Below are positions 55,001-63,129 of a DNA stretch of 64,000 nucleotides, one piece after another. The position numbers and the translations under genes are program-made. The stretch's first letter is position 1. Every line of letters starts with the position of its first letter. This stretch comes from an uncultured Ruminiclostridium sp. (GTDB lineage Bacteria > Bacillota > Clostridia > Oscillospirales > Ruminococcaceae), in assembly GCA_947623915.1 (NCBI GenBank), contig CANQIB010000006.1:1-64000 (forward strand), read 5' to 3'. Below the pieces are notes generated by a model. That model was not told the origin of the DNA, searched no databases, and saw only the letters and a list, made by a program, of their open reading frames with translations.

Positions 55001-55790
55001 CGCAAAGGTTTTTTGCCAGCATATAAAATGGCAGTATCAGCAGCAGCGCGGCAAGGCTTTGCGTTGCCGCCGCCGTGACGGCGGTCGCTCCCGCCGCCGA
55101 TAATATCACCGTGGAAATATATTTTTTCGGCGATGTGGGAGGAAACACCCTGTCGAAATCCTCGTTTATACTGCGGCCGAGCGGCTTGCCCTTTATCTCC
55201 TCGGTGAGATAGCCCGCCGCCAGCCTTATTTCGTCTATATCCGCCGCCTCGGCGACCATCGCGGTCTTTGTGCGGTAGGTATGCCGCGTACGGTCGGTCA
55301 TCTCAAGATAAGCGGCGCTGCGGCAAAATTCCGCGTGCAGCTTTCCGCACACGGAAACTATCCGCTCAACGTCGGCGTCAACGGGATAGATAAGCTTTTC
55401 CAGCTCCTTTAAAAATGCCTTGTCGTCAAAGCTGTCCGCATACCCGCACAGCTTACACATTCTCCCCGCCGCGATAAGCTGCGGCAAAAACTCAAGATCC
55501 GCCGACCGTATATCCCTTATCTGGGTCAGTATCTTAAGTTTCTTTATTATTCTCTCGGTGTCCTTACATTCCTCCAGCGCCTCGTATATCACGGGCAAAA
55601 AGCCGCTTGCCGTTTTTCGGCACAGCACGGTGAGAAACCTGTTGTTTACCGCCGCGTCGCGCATACTTTTATCCGCCGCGGTAACGTGCTCGGAAAATCT
55701 CGTTTTGATATGACCGTTCAGCTTTCTCCTCTGCCGTTTTATCTGTCTGCCAAGCTCTGCCAGACTTACACGCTCTGCCTCGCCGCCCAT
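49032..55790 (-). CDS. Cyclic beta-1,2-glucan synthase-like protein (GT84 plus GH94)
   Basis: A 2252-residue membrane protein. The N-terminal third has hydrophobic helices (about 225-255 and 600-760) around a GT84 glycosyltransferase domain with YDTDVPI, LSHDILEG and RLSRWQRGD motifs. The middle holds DUF3131-type and glucoamylase-like parts, and the C-terminal third a GH94 phosphorylase domain with GGGDWNDS (about 2020) bearing the catalytic Asp. NdvB/Cgs of Rhizobium and Brucella are longer (over 2800). ATG follows GGGAGGAAAC. A role in making cyclic or linear beta-glucan is likely but not certain in a Gram-positive. Confidence 0.85.
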   Translation of the reverse strand: MGGEAERVSLAELGRQIKRQRRKLNGHIKTRFSEHVTAADKSMRDAAVNNRFLTVLCRKTASGFLPVIYEALEECKDTERIIKKLKILTQIRDIRSADLEFLPQLIAAGRMCKLCGYADSFDDKAFLKELEKLIYPVDADVERIVSVCGKLHAEFCRSAAYLEMTDRTRHTYRTKTAMVAEAADIDEIRLAAGYLTEEIKGKPLGRSINEDFDRVFPPTSPKKYISTVILSAAGATAVTAAATQSLAALLLILPFYMLAKNLCDRAVCRMARLRAFPPAQKENGGRIPEQAKTLCVISTLLTEKKDAAEALEKAKNFLNKNRTENLQVCLLCDLPAGKEKTCDKDEPIINALEKYALSPCENISFALRERSYCATQRSWIGYERKRGAIEQLADTLIGREEKFTFYGTRPLRPKYLLTLDYDTDVPIDGAAALVGYAEAEENRPVIKDGRVTAGFGIIAPSCVPKLSACMKSGFSSIFGGYGGSGFAQYGVNGDFYMRAFDEGIFCGKGLTDLDAYVECCHTFPENRVLSHDILEGGLLRTAAVPEEFTESFPADLSGYFKRLSRWQRGDIQNIPFIFSKRLKLGTADRYKLFDNAMRAAAPIFTLLCFFTFSPVIALLSAVAATAQFFPVITKDNGGRFLSGVVGNRERLLYRMLCELILIPKSGLSSLGAVSVTVWRMLVKKGLLSWTTAFEVARSAKGSVKTAAALLLSTLISFPLLFFGPASFAAAVLFLAQIPVFIVLDAEKSPAALRLSEERRRELTRIMAAELRYYLKYADSENNFLPPDNLQLEPSPVVAHRTSPTNIGMYMLSLLCCERAGVLGKEEFEKRTEAALDTVEKLKKYRGNLYNWYDTVSLEPLSDFVSSVDSGNFVCCLTALKQGIKEQRPDLYARIDELCRKTRIDAFYKSGSGLLAIGADAVTEKLTESCYDLLMSEARMTGYYGVAAGQLPVAHRRALSAIKGKSSFYRGSLSWSGTCFEYFMPQLLLPAPVGGLIYENLRYALHCQKKAAHKGLYGISESGFYAFDRQLNYQYRAFGVRDASIRPDFYFEPVYSPYSAFLMMPFDFYNSFNLLARFREEGCCDGEYGYYEALDLSVERTDGKKTVKSFMAHHKGMSIIACANVLMDNFAVKLFMSDADMKRGEEMNEERITGGAVLYKNRRPPAKAGAKSERQTADCGCGFFSNGKMTVAVFSPESGIGEGALTKSLWNGRSLFYPAVYGQYDRYEPKQSFTVRVSEEGGIYNVRESFCGGGYRTEQAGLTLGEDISLHPDEACELHEFYVINRTANERKLSLNIYLRPALGFDREVTAHPAFTDMFLNCEYQKEEKTVTVFRRQREGKELPCMAIAFDGAEDMYCCFNREKADISAPLTKDVLSYVPTPCVYLSLPFSLKKAESKHIKMYICCADGKTAAKAVLANVRRQGEYKAVTLAGASPLSRVTAFSMLPYLVFGGRNIRLDTRPEGSFAELWKYKIDTSRPAVCFSCDKDDESLFAVLKAARRLKNAGFDFTVAILCTDRYERIKTAAERSFGFDGGLSVIDAAAAGENDVALLKFYCCYFAQTSRPTENAALPPMKKRLPLKVSHRIEADEGFISDGYVINHTPAVPWSKPLANPTFGALVHSDSLGFCWAKNSALNKLSPWDNELTGSAAGMMLFSLRNGEYTDIIKNSTCIFRRSSAQYISRSRGAVYEVTAAVPEKGMAELIRVKADNTSDKDISLSLMLAIKLSGKAVTKTEDGCVTARLLSPDGFHGRFSLYCAGAAYCTEYNGAMCEDLGVTPDGDCLAAAKRLTVPAGQSRAAVFVVSYAGLNCPAGKLPRVLAEMSREDRLKTVGPAESVRYATGSSSLDALMNLWLPDQIIKGRIFARTGFYQNGGAFGFRDQLQDGMAAAYIEPSLLKHLILQSCRAQFEQGDVLHWYHVTEDGISGVRTLCSDDMLWLPVALCHYISLTGDCGIASLPVQYSTAPPLVGKELYTRVGTGRADTVMAHCLNAARYAYRRGEHGLLLMGGGDWNDSFDRVGEKGRGESVWLSMFYCIVCDKLCGLPDGLISAEEKAEYARRAADLRNVINGCAYENGYYLRGFYDDGEKLGARGKKYCEIDILSQAFAVLANINDARHIERSRSAVNLALSRLADNDNKLIKLFAPPFSCFDGENKTGYVAAYPEGIRENGGQYTHAAVWLCMAVNRLGYPEEAKRLLELLDPALKDEAVYKNEPYYLSADVYAHPDCYGRGGWSLYTGAAGWYYRALRELYKEK

Positions 55791-55875
55791 GTTTCCTCCC
55801 GAATGTTTTTTATCCGCCGATACGGATTGGTTTTAAAGGTAAAATTTATTATGCGCGGATATTTGTGCAATATTC

Positions 55876-55910
55876 CCGTATGCCTAGGCAGTCAAACACA
55901 AGTTGCTTTT
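55876..55910 (+). repeat. Possible scrambled ends of the 275-bp element
   Basis: CCCGTATGCCTA matches the right end of copy 1 exactly over 12 bp; it is followed by GGCAGTCAAACACAAGTTG, which resembles the left end of copy 2 (GGAGTCGGACACAAGTCGG). No complete element is present. Confidence 0.3.
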
Positions 55911-55947
55911 AAACCAAAAATTTCCCTCTTTGTATTCAAAAATATTG

Positions 55948-55976
55948 TTGACAATTTTCCCTTTTTATGTTATTAT
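55948..55976 (+). promoter_or_regulatory. Promoter of dnaA
   Basis: TTGACA (55948-55953) and TATTAT (55971-55976), spacer 17 bp, about 65 nt before the dnaA start. The gap 55791-55947 shows no other gene. Confidence 0.7.
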
Positions 55977-56046
55977 AATATTGATTATTTTTTATTGAGA
56001 AAACGCCGAAAATTTGAGATAGATTTTCCCTGAGAGGTGAGAAAAA

Positions 56047-57435
56047 GTGTGTTCTTATAATTCCTTTGCGGACATTTTTGAGGAGGTCAAAAAGCTCCTC
56101 ACTTTATCTCCCACCGCCATGAAGCTGTGGATAGAGCCGTTAAAGCCGCTTAAACTTAATAACAATCAGGTGCTTTTATATGTAGCCAGTCCTTTTGCGC
56201 GCGATATGGCAAGGGACAATTTCGGCAACCTTTTGCAGGACGCTTTTTCCGAGCTGCTCGGTTTCGAGGTGGAGCTGAAAATACTTTGTGAAAACGACCT
56301 TACCGGCGAGCAGAAGATACATTACGGCATAGAATCCGAATCGGAGGGAGAGCTTGAAAAGGAGCTGGAGGACGATTACGCTGTAAAAAGCAAGCTGACC
56401 AAAAGCGAACAGGAAAGCAACTATAAGCACACCTTCGACACCTTTATAGTGGGAGATAACAATCGTTTGGCATACGCCGCCTGCAAAGCGGTGGTACAGG
56501 AGCCCAGCACGAAATACAACCCTCTTTTCATTTACAGCGAGCCGGGGCTCGGAAAAACTCACCTTTTATCCGCGGTAAAGACCGAGATGGAGCGACTGCA
56601 CCCCGAAATGAACATAATATACACCACCGCGGACACCTTTACCGACGACTTTGTAAGCTCCATAAGAGCGAACCGCACCGAGGATTTTAAAGCAAAATAT
56701 CACAGCTGCGATATGCTGCTGATAGACGATATACAGTTTATTTCAAACAAAGTGGAAACGCAGCAGGAAATGTTCCATACCTTTAACTACCTGCACACTC
56801 AAAACAAGCAGATAATCTTTACCTCCGACCGTCCTCCCAAGGAGATAAACGGACTGGAGGAAAGGCTGCTGGGCAGGTTTGAATGGGGACTGCTCGCGGA
56901 CATCGCGCCGCCCGAATATGAAACGAGGATAGCGATAATAAAACGCAAGGCGGAGCTGTTCCATCTCAATCTGCCGGACAACGTTATAGAATTTCTGGCG
57001 GACAAGCTGAAAACCAACATAAGACAGCTTGAGGGCGCGATAACCAAGATAAACGCTTTGGTGGTAGTGACCGGCGTTACTCCCACGCTTAATATGGCAC
57101 AGTCGGTGGTAAAGGATATCCTTTCAAATCACGAGCCGATACCCGTGACGGTGGAAAAGATAATAAACGAAGTCGCAAAAATATACAGCGTCGATCCCGA
57201 AGATATACGTTCCTCTAAGAGGTCTTCGCAGATCTCTATAGCGCGTCAGGTGGCTATTTATGTGGTTTCCAAGATAACGGGGCTTTCATATTCCTCGATA
57301 GGGGAGGAATTCGGTCACAGAGATCATTCTACCATCGTTTACGCCATAACCAAGGTCAAATCAATTCTCGGAAAGGACCCGTCCTTTAAAAGCATGGTAG
57401 ACGATATGATAAAAAATCTCAGTACGAGCGTTTGA
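56047..57435 (+). CDS. dnaA: Chromosomal replication initiator DnaA
   Basis: A 462-residue AAA+ initiator. Domain I is at 1-85, an acidic linker at 100-120, Walker A EPGLGKTH (about 165), Walker B LLIDDIQF (about 226), and the DNA-binding domain IV with FGHRDHSTIVYA near residue 430. The start is GTG after GAGAGGTGAG. It should bind the TTTTCMAC repeats on either side of this locus. Confidence 0.96.
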   Translation: MCSYNSFADIFEEVKKLLTLSPTAMKLWIEPLKPLKLNNNQVLLYVASPFARDMARDNFGNLLQDAFSELLGFEVELKILCENDLTGEQKIHYGIESESEGELEKELEDDYAVKSKLTKSEQESNYKHTFDTFIVGDNNRLAYAACKAVVQEPSTKYNPLFIYSEPGLGKTHLLSAVKTEMERLHPEMNIIYTTADTFTDDFVSSIRANRTEDFKAKYHSCDMLLIDDIQFISNKVETQQEMFHTFNYLHTQNKQIIFTSDRPPKEINGLEERLLGRFEWGLLADIAPPEYETRIAIIKRKAELFHLNLPDNVIEFLADKLKTNIRQLEGAITKINALVVVTGVTPTLNMAQSVVKDILSNHEPIPVTVEKIINEVAKIYSVDPEDIRSSKRSSQISIARQVAIYVVSKITGLSYSSIGEEFGHRDHSTIVYAITKVKSILGKDPSFKSMVDDMIKNLSTSV

Positions 57436-57731
57436 CATTTTTCAACGGGTTTTCGGTTTTTAACCGCTGAAAACTTTTTAAACGGTTGAAGGTTGAAGAT
57501 GTTAAAAATCTTTTGACATTTCTCAACACGCGACAGACTGATTTTTAACAGAAAAATATGTCCGTAAAACAGCCTGTCCCGCTAAGAGAGAGGGTTTTCC
57601 GCAAAATCAACCGACCCCACCGCCACCCCCAAAAAAATATAATATTATATTATTTAATTTGCGCCTGCGGCGCTTGATGCTTTCAAAAAGAAAGGTTGAA
57701 AACTTTTCTTTGAGCAGGAAAGGAAAATAAG
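57436..57731. other. dnaA-dnaN gap: DnaA-box-like sites and AT-rich unwinding candidate
   Basis: The 296-bp gap contains TTTTTCAAC (57438-57446), GCTGAAAAC, GGTTGAA, TCTCAACAC and GGTTGAAAAC (57693-57702), then a pure A/T run at 57631-57660 (30 bp with no G or C). This is the layout of a DNA unwinding element after dnaA, as in Bacillus. No gene or strong terminator is seen. Confidence 0.6.
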
Positions 57732-58835
57732 ATGCTTAAATTCTCGGTAAAGAAATCGGATATTATCGACGCTTTGGTGACTACCGCCAAGGCCGCTTCC
57801 TCAAAATCCGTCATTGCGGCGTTGGAGGGTATCTTTTTGAGCCTTAAAGGAAACGTTCTGACTGTCACCGGCTACGATCTGGAGCTTGGGATAAAGACCG
57901 ATATAACCGTAAACGGCAAGGAGGACGGAGAGCTTGTAATGAACAGCCGTCTTATCTGCGAAATGGTGAGGAGAATGCCGGACGGAGATATTTCTTTCGA
58001 GCAAAACGACGGATTAAAGCTAAATATAAGCTGCGAAGATATAAAATATTCGGTAATGGGAATGAGCAGCGAGGATTATCCGCTTATACCCGAGCTTTCG
58101 AGAGGAGAGAGCTTTGAGATATCCGAGCCTTTGCTCAAAAGCATGATAGGGCAGACCCTTTACGCGGTGTCCTCGATAGATACAAAGCCGGTGCTTATGG
58201 GCTCAAAATTCGATATAAAGGATAATAATATAAACGTCATCTCGGTGGACGGAATAAGGATAGCTTTAAGAAAAGAATCCTTACTTCACGAGGATTTTGA
58301 TTTTGTAGTGCCCGGGAAAACTTTAAGCGAGATATTAAGACTGCTCAGCGACGATGAAAGTAAGATAGCGGTCATTTCGGTCGACAGAAATCAATGTATT
58401 TTCAAGATAGAAAAATACACGGTATTTTCAAGGCTGCTTGAGGGCGACTTTTTCGATTATTCAAAGATAGTGGGATACACCTCCGAAAAGGAAGCCGTGG
58501 TAAACGTAAGAGAAATGACGGAATGTGTGGAAAGGACCATGCTGCTGATAACCGACAAATTCAGAGCGCCGGTAAATCTTACCTTTGATAACAATACGCT
58601 GGAAATAAACTGTGAAACAGCGATAGGAAAAGTAGATCAGAAAATAGATATAGAATATTCCGCCGAAAAGACCGAAATATCCTTTAACGGAAAGTATCTG
58701 TTGGACGCTTTGAGAAATTCCGGCTGCGATAAGGTAAAGTTTTATATAATCTCTTCGGGTGTGCAGGCGCTTAAAATTCTTCCGCCTCAGGGCGACAGCT
58801 TTATGTTCCTTGTAAGTCCAGTAAGAAGACGGTAA
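57732..58835 (+). CDS. dnaN: DNA polymerase III sliding clamp (beta subunit)
   Basis: A 367-residue clamp with three similar domains of about 120 residues and the C-terminal LVSPVRRR (usual MPMR-like end). It tethers polymerase to DNA. CAGGAAAGGA precedes the ATG. Confidence 0.96.
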   Translation: MLKFSVKKSDIIDALVTTAKAASSKSVIAALEGIFLSLKGNVLTVTGYDLELGIKTDITVNGKEDGELVMNSRLICEMVRRMPDGDISFEQNDGLKLNISCEDIKYSVMGMSSEDYPLIPELSRGESFEISEPLLKSMIGQTLYAVSSIDTKPVLMGSKFDIKDNNINVISVDGIRIALRKESLLHEDFDFVVPGKTLSEILRLLSDDESKIAVISVDRNQCIFKIEKYTVFSRLLEGDFFDYSKIVGYTSEKEAVVNVREMTECVERTMLLITDKFRAPVNLTFDNNTLEINCETAIGKVDQKIDIEYSAEKTEISFNGKYLLDALRNSGCDKVKFYIISSGVQALKILPPQGDSFMFLVSPVRRR

Positions 58836-58855
58836 AAGGTATTTATAGGAAAGCT

Positions 58856-59317
58856 ATGGAAAATCGGGAGAATAACGATATTTCGCTTTTGGAAAAGAGA
58901 AAGTTCGACGAAAATTTTGATATAATGGAATTTTTGGAAAAGCACGATCCGAAAAAGACCAGTATCAAGAAAAATCATACACCGAAAGTTATACTTATAA
59001 TACTTATTACTGTTTGTATAATTTTGGCGGTCATTGTTGTGCTTATCGGTTTGTCTTTCACGGGGAGAGCACCGAAAAACATCTTGCTTGGAAAATGGGA
59101 ACAGGCAAACGGCGCGGTGTTGGAGATAACCGAGGATAAGTTTATAACCTCCGACGGAACGGTCGATTATAAGTTATCCGAGGATTCGTCGATAGAATTG
59201 GATATAAACGGAAGTAAGATGAGCGCGGCTTATCAGGTCGAAGATAATATGCTGTTTATAATGATCCCTTATGAGGACGAAACAGCGACTTTGGAATATA
59301 TGAGGGCGAAGAATTAA
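58856..59317 (+). CDS. Single-helix membrane protein, DUF5640-like ectodomain
   Basis: A 153-residue protein with a charged cytoplasmic start, one helix (about 43-68) and a small extracellular beta domain opening LLGKWEQANGAVLEIT. Function unknown. It is inserted between dnaN and yaaA, an uncommon place, and is cotranscribed with them (20-nt gap). Confidence 0.65.
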   Translation: MENRENNDISLLEKRKFDENFDIMEFLEKHDPKKTSIKKNHTPKVILIILITVCIILAVIVVLIGLSFTGRAPKNILLGKWEQANGAVLEITEDKFITSDGTVDYKLSEDSSIELDINGSKMSAAYQVEDNMLFIMIPYEDETATLEYMRAKN

Positions 59318-59321
59318 ATAT

Positions 59322-59534
59322 ATGGAAAAGGTAAAAATACAGCCGCCATTTATCAAGCTGGAGCAGTTTTTGAAGTTTTGTTCCGCTTGTTCCACCGGCG
59401 GAGAGGCAAAGCTGCTGATACAGCAGGGAGAAGTTCAGGTAAACGGAGAAATATGTACAATGCGCGGCAAAAAGCTGCGCGACGGCGACAGGATAGCGCT
59501 GAACGGCAGGGAATATCTCTGTGTATGGGACTAA
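59322..59534 (+). CDS. yaaA: S4 RNA-binding domain protein YaaA
   Basis: A 70-residue S4-domain protein (IKLEQFLKF...GEAKLLIQQGEVQVNGE) found between dnaN and recF in Firmicutes. It likely binds rRNA or tRNA. Confidence 0.9.
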   Translation: MEKVKIQPPFIKLEQFLKFCSACSTGGEAKLLIQQGEVQVNGEICTMRGKKLRDGDRIALNGREYLCVWD

Positions 59535-59540
59535 AGGTTT

Positions 59541-60671
59541 ATGACGGTAACGCGGTTTTATGTAAGAAATTTCAGAAATATAAGGGAGCAGGAGTTCATA
59601 TTTGATAAAAATATGAACATTTTTTGCGGTAACAACGCGCAGGGCAAGACAAATCTGTGTGAAGCTGTAAGTCTTTGCATGGGACCCTCTTTCAGAGGGA
59701 GCAGACCCGGCGCGTTTATTCCTTTTAACGACGAAAAAGCGGACGTTTGCCTTAAAATGTATTTTACTACCTGTTATAATACTAAAAGCGAAAATTTGAT
59801 AGAATATACTTTCAGTAATAATAAACGGGAAATTTTATACAACGGTTTTCCGCTCAAAAGCGCGATGGAGCTTTACGGAGTGCTTAAATATGTGGTATTT
59901 ATCCCCGAACATTTAAATCTTATAAAGGGAAAGCCGGATCTCAGGCGGGATTATCTTGACAGCGTGGCTATGATGCAAACGCCGGTACATCTTAAAAAGC
60001 TGTCAAGATATAACAAAGCGTTGAAAAATAAGAATAATATACTGTACGGAATAAATTCTGACAGCGATATTTCCCTTATACGGCCGCAGCTCGACAGTTG
60101 GAACGAGGTTTTAGCGGGAGAGGGCTTGAACGTTACCTACGGCAGGATAAAATATTTTTCACAGCTTGAAGTTATCGCGGCAAAGCTGTATGAAGAGCTT
60201 TCCTCCGGCGGGGAAAAGCTGGGACTTAAATATTATTCCAGTATATTCGACAGGTACGATATAAAGGCGGAGGAGATAAACGAGCTTTACGACGACTATT
60301 ACAAACGCCTTTGCGACAGCTTTGATAAGGAGCTGAAACACCGATATACCGTTCTCGGTGTCCATCGCGACGATATGATGTTCACATTGAACGGGAAGAA
60401 TGAACGTGAGTTTGCAAGTCAGGGACAAAAGCGCAGCACGGCGTTGGTTTTAAAGCTGGCGGAGGCGGAGATGATAAGGGCGCGCAGCGAAACTCCCGTA
60501 ATGATACTGGACGATGTGCTGAGCGAGTTGGATATGATAAGAAAAGAATTTATTCTTAATCATATTGTAAATTCTCAGGTGTTTATTACTTGCTGTAATA
60601 TTTCCGACTTAAAGCAGTTGGACAGCGGGAAGATATGGAACGTCGAGCAGGGGAAGTTTAAGGAGCTGTGA
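59541..60671 (+). CDS. recF: DNA replication/repair protein RecF
   Basis: A 376-residue SMC-like ATPase. Walker A is GNNAQGKTNL (about residue 31), the ABC-type signature is FASQGQKRS (about 292), and Walker B is MILDDVLSELD. It loads RecA at gaps. ATG follows the yaaA stop by 6 nt. Confidence 0.95.
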   Translation: MTVTRFYVRNFRNIREQEFIFDKNMNIFCGNNAQGKTNLCEAVSLCMGPSFRGSRPGAFIPFNDEKADVCLKMYFTTCYNTKSENLIEYTFSNNKREILYNGFPLKSAMELYGVLKYVVFIPEHLNLIKGKPDLRRDYLDSVAMMQTPVHLKKLSRYNKALKNKNNILYGINSDSDISLIRPQLDSWNEVLAGEGLNVTYGRIKYFSQLEVIAAKLYEELSSGGEKLGLKYYSSIFDRYDIKAEEINELYDDYYKRLCDSFDKELKHRYTVLGVHRDDMMFTLNGKNEREFASQGQKRSTALVLKLAEAEMIRARSETPVMILDDVLSELDMIRKEFILNHIVNSQVFITCCNISDLKQLDSGKIWNVEQGKFKEL

Positions 60672-60672
60672 T

Positions 60673-60906
60673 ATGTACATTCATATAGGGGGAAACGTCA
60701 GCGTCGACGTGAGGGATATAATAGGGATATTCGATATAGAAAAAACCTCCGTGAATAAGGACGTGAACGTTTATCTTTCGCGGCTGCAAAAGCAGGGAAA
60801 GATACATTATGTGTCCTATGAAATGCCGAAGAGCTTTGTGGTGTGTGAAAATAAAGTATACATCACCAACGTTTCGGTAATGACGCTCAAAAAAAGGGTG
60901 TTGTAA
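60673..60906 (+). CDS. remB: Extracellular matrix regulator RemB
   Basis: A 77-residue DUF370/RemB (YaaB) protein, MYIHIGGNVSVDVRDIIGIFDIE. In Bacillus, RemA/RemB regulate biofilm matrix and osmoprotection genes. It begins 1 nt after the recF stop. Confidence 0.88.
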   Translation: MYIHIGGNVSVDVRDIIGIFDIEKTSVNKDVNVYLSRLQKQGKIHYVSYEMPKSFVVCENKVYITNVSVMTLKKRVL

Positions 60907-60940
60907 GATAAAAAAAGGCATTTTCAACAAAAATTTAAAG

Positions 60941-60961
60941 CCGCGCAAAGCGCGGTTTTTC
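60941..60961 (+). terminator. Terminator after remB
   Basis: CCGCGC-AAA-GCGCGG stem followed by TTTTTC. The promoter of gyrB starts right after it. Confidence 0.85.
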
Positions 60962-60990
60962 TTGACTTTTTGCGCTATTTGAGGTATAAT
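60962..60990 (+). promoter_or_regulatory. Promoter of gyrB
   Basis: TTGACT (60962-60967) and TATAAT (60985-60990), spacer 17 bp. Confidence 0.85.
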
Positions 60991-61063
60991 AATAATAGTA
61001 TGCTCGGAATGTAGAGGAGTAATTTTTTGAAAGGAAAAAATCTTTCGGGAGAAAGGAAAAAAG

Positions 61064-63103
61064 ATGGCTGAAAACGAAAACATTTTTGAAGAAGAAGTAA
61101 TAGACGGTGAGATAAAAGATATAGAAAACAACACCCGCGTCGAGAAGGAATACGGGGCGGAGGATATAGAGATACTTGAGGGACTGGAGCCCGTTCGCAA
61201 AAGACCCGGTATGTATATCGGCTCTACCGGCGAAAGCGGACTTCATCATCTGGTATACGAGATAGTAGACAACGCGATAGACGAGGCGTTGGCGGGCTAC
61301 TGCACTCAGATAGACGTGAAGATACTTCCCGATAATATAATCGAAGTAACGGACAACGGACGCGGTATACCTACCGGTATACAAAAGCAGGAGGGTATTT
61401 CCGCGGCGACCGTAGTATATACGATACTTCACGCGGGCGGAAAATTCGGCGGCGGCGGATACAAGGTATCCGGCGGTCTGCACGGCGTCGGCGCGTCGGT
61501 GGTAAACGCGCTGTCCGAGTGGCTGGAGCTTACCGTTTATGACGGTAAGGAGATACACTACCAGAAATTCACGAACGGCGGTCATTACGACGAGCTGATG
61601 AAAGTTATAGGAAAGACCGATAAAACAGGCACTCAGGTAAGGTTCAAGCCGGACGGCAGCATTTTCCATACGGTGGAGTTCAATTACGATACTTTGCTTG
61701 AAAGACTGCGCGAGCAGGCGTTTTTGAACGCCGGACTTAAAATAACGCTTGCGGACACCCGCGACGCTGAAAATATCAGATTTAAGGAAATGCTGTACGA
61801 GGGCGGTATAATCAGCTATGTGGAATGGCTGCAAAAAAAGCGAGGCGCAGAGGCTTTGCACCCCGACGTGGTATATATAGAGGGACTGCTTGAGGATATT
61901 TCGGTAGAGATAGCGTTCCAGTACAACACGGATTTCAACAGCGAAACTTTCCGTTCCTTTGCAAACAACATTCACACGGTAGACGGAGGCACTCACGAGG
62001 TAGCTTTCAAAAAGGCATTGACAAAGGTCATAAACGATTTTGTAAAGACCTATAAGGAGCAGCAGGCGCAGTTAAATAAAAAATCCAAGAAGAAAAACGA
62101 CGAGGCAAAGGAATTTGTTCCGTTGAGCGGAGAGGCTATAAGAGAGGCTATAAACGCGGTAATATCGGTAAAATTGCCGGAATGTGAGTTTGAGGGGCAG
62201 ACCAAGGGAAAGCTGGGCAATCCCGAAGTAAGTCCCGTTGTGTACAAGATAACCACCGAAAAGCTGACCTATTATTTCGAGGAACATCCCGACACGATAG
62301 CGATAATCGCTCAGAAAGCGATAAATGCGCAGGCTGCGCGGGACGCCGCCAAAAAGGCGATGGAAGCAAAGAGAAAATCCGTTTCGGACGGTATGGGACT
62401 TCCCGGTAAGCTGTCCGACTGCTCCGATACCGACCCGGAAAAGACCGAGGTATATATCGTCGAGGGAGATTCGGCGGGCGGCTCGGCAAAGCAGGGCAGA
62501 GATCGTCGTTTTCAGGCTATTTTGCCGCTTTGGGGCAAAATGCTGAATGTGGAAAAAGCGAGAGTTGACAAGGTTTACAACAACGATAAGCTGTCGCCGG
62601 TGGTAAAGGCTTTGGGTACGGGAGTCGGCGAGGAATTTGACATTACCAAGCTGCGTTACGGCAGAGTGGTGATAATGGCGGACGCCGATGTGGACGGCTC
62701 ACATATACGCACATTGCTGCTCACGTTCTTTTTCAGATTTATGCGCCCGCTGATAGAACAAGGTCATGTTTATCTGGCGCAGCCGCCGCTGTTTAAGGTA
62801 TCGCGCGGGAAAAAGGTAAAATACGCGTTCAGCGACGAGGAAAGGGATATGTATATCGCGGAGCTTGCCGGAGAAAGTAATGCTAAGGTGGACGTACAGC
62901 GTTACAAAGGTTTGGGCGAGATGGACCCCGAACAGCTTTGGGAAACGACGATGGATCCCGAAGTAAGGACGATGATAAAAGTCACGATGGAGGACGCTGC
63001 GCGTGCGGATGAGATATTCTCGATACTTATGGGCGACAAGGTAGAGCCCAGACGGGAATTTATCGAAACCAACGCGAAGTACGTTAAGGATCTTGATATT
63101 TGA
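61064..63103 (+). CDS. gyrB: DNA gyrase subunit B
   Basis: A 679-residue type IIA topoisomerase subunit with an extra acidic N-terminal segment of about 30 residues. The GHKL ATPase shows VDNAIDEAL and GGLHGVGASVVNAL; the TOPRIM domain has EGDSAGGSAKQGR (about 466) and DADVDGSHI. A family start further in is less likely because GAAAGGAAAAAAG is before this ATG. Confidence 0.96.
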   Translation: MAENENIFEEEVIDGEIKDIENNTRVEKEYGAEDIEILEGLEPVRKRPGMYIGSTGESGLHHLVYEIVDNAIDEALAGYCTQIDVKILPDNIIEVTDNGRGIPTGIQKQEGISAATVVYTILHAGGKFGGGGYKVSGGLHGVGASVVNALSEWLELTVYDGKEIHYQKFTNGGHYDELMKVIGKTDKTGTQVRFKPDGSIFHTVEFNYDTLLERLREQAFLNAGLKITLADTRDAENIRFKEMLYEGGIISYVEWLQKKRGAEALHPDVVYIEGLLEDISVEIAFQYNTDFNSETFRSFANNIHTVDGGTHEVAFKKALTKVINDFVKTYKEQQAQLNKKSKKKNDEAKEFVPLSGEAIREAINAVISVKLPECEFEGQTKGKLGNPEVSPVVYKITTEKLTYYFEEHPDTIAIIAQKAINAQAARDAAKKAMEAKRKSVSDGMGLPGKLSDCSDTDPEKTEVYIVEGDSAGGSAKQGRDRRFQAILPLWGKMLNVEKARVDKVYNNDKLSPVVKALGTGVGEEFDITKLRYGRVVIMADADVDGSHIRTLLLTFFFRFMRPLIEQGHVYLAQPPLFKVSRGKKVKYAFSDEERDMYIAELAGESNAKVDVQRYKGLGEMDPEQLWETTMDPEVRTMIKVTMEDAARADEIFSILMGDKVEPRREFIETNAKYVKDLDI

Positions 63104-63129
63104 GTTAGCCGTACGGGCGAGGAGCTGTT

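Noticed and set aside
57436-57731. A small gene in the dnaA-dnaN gap
   Set aside because: All frames are short and closed by stops; the base pattern fits an origin region.
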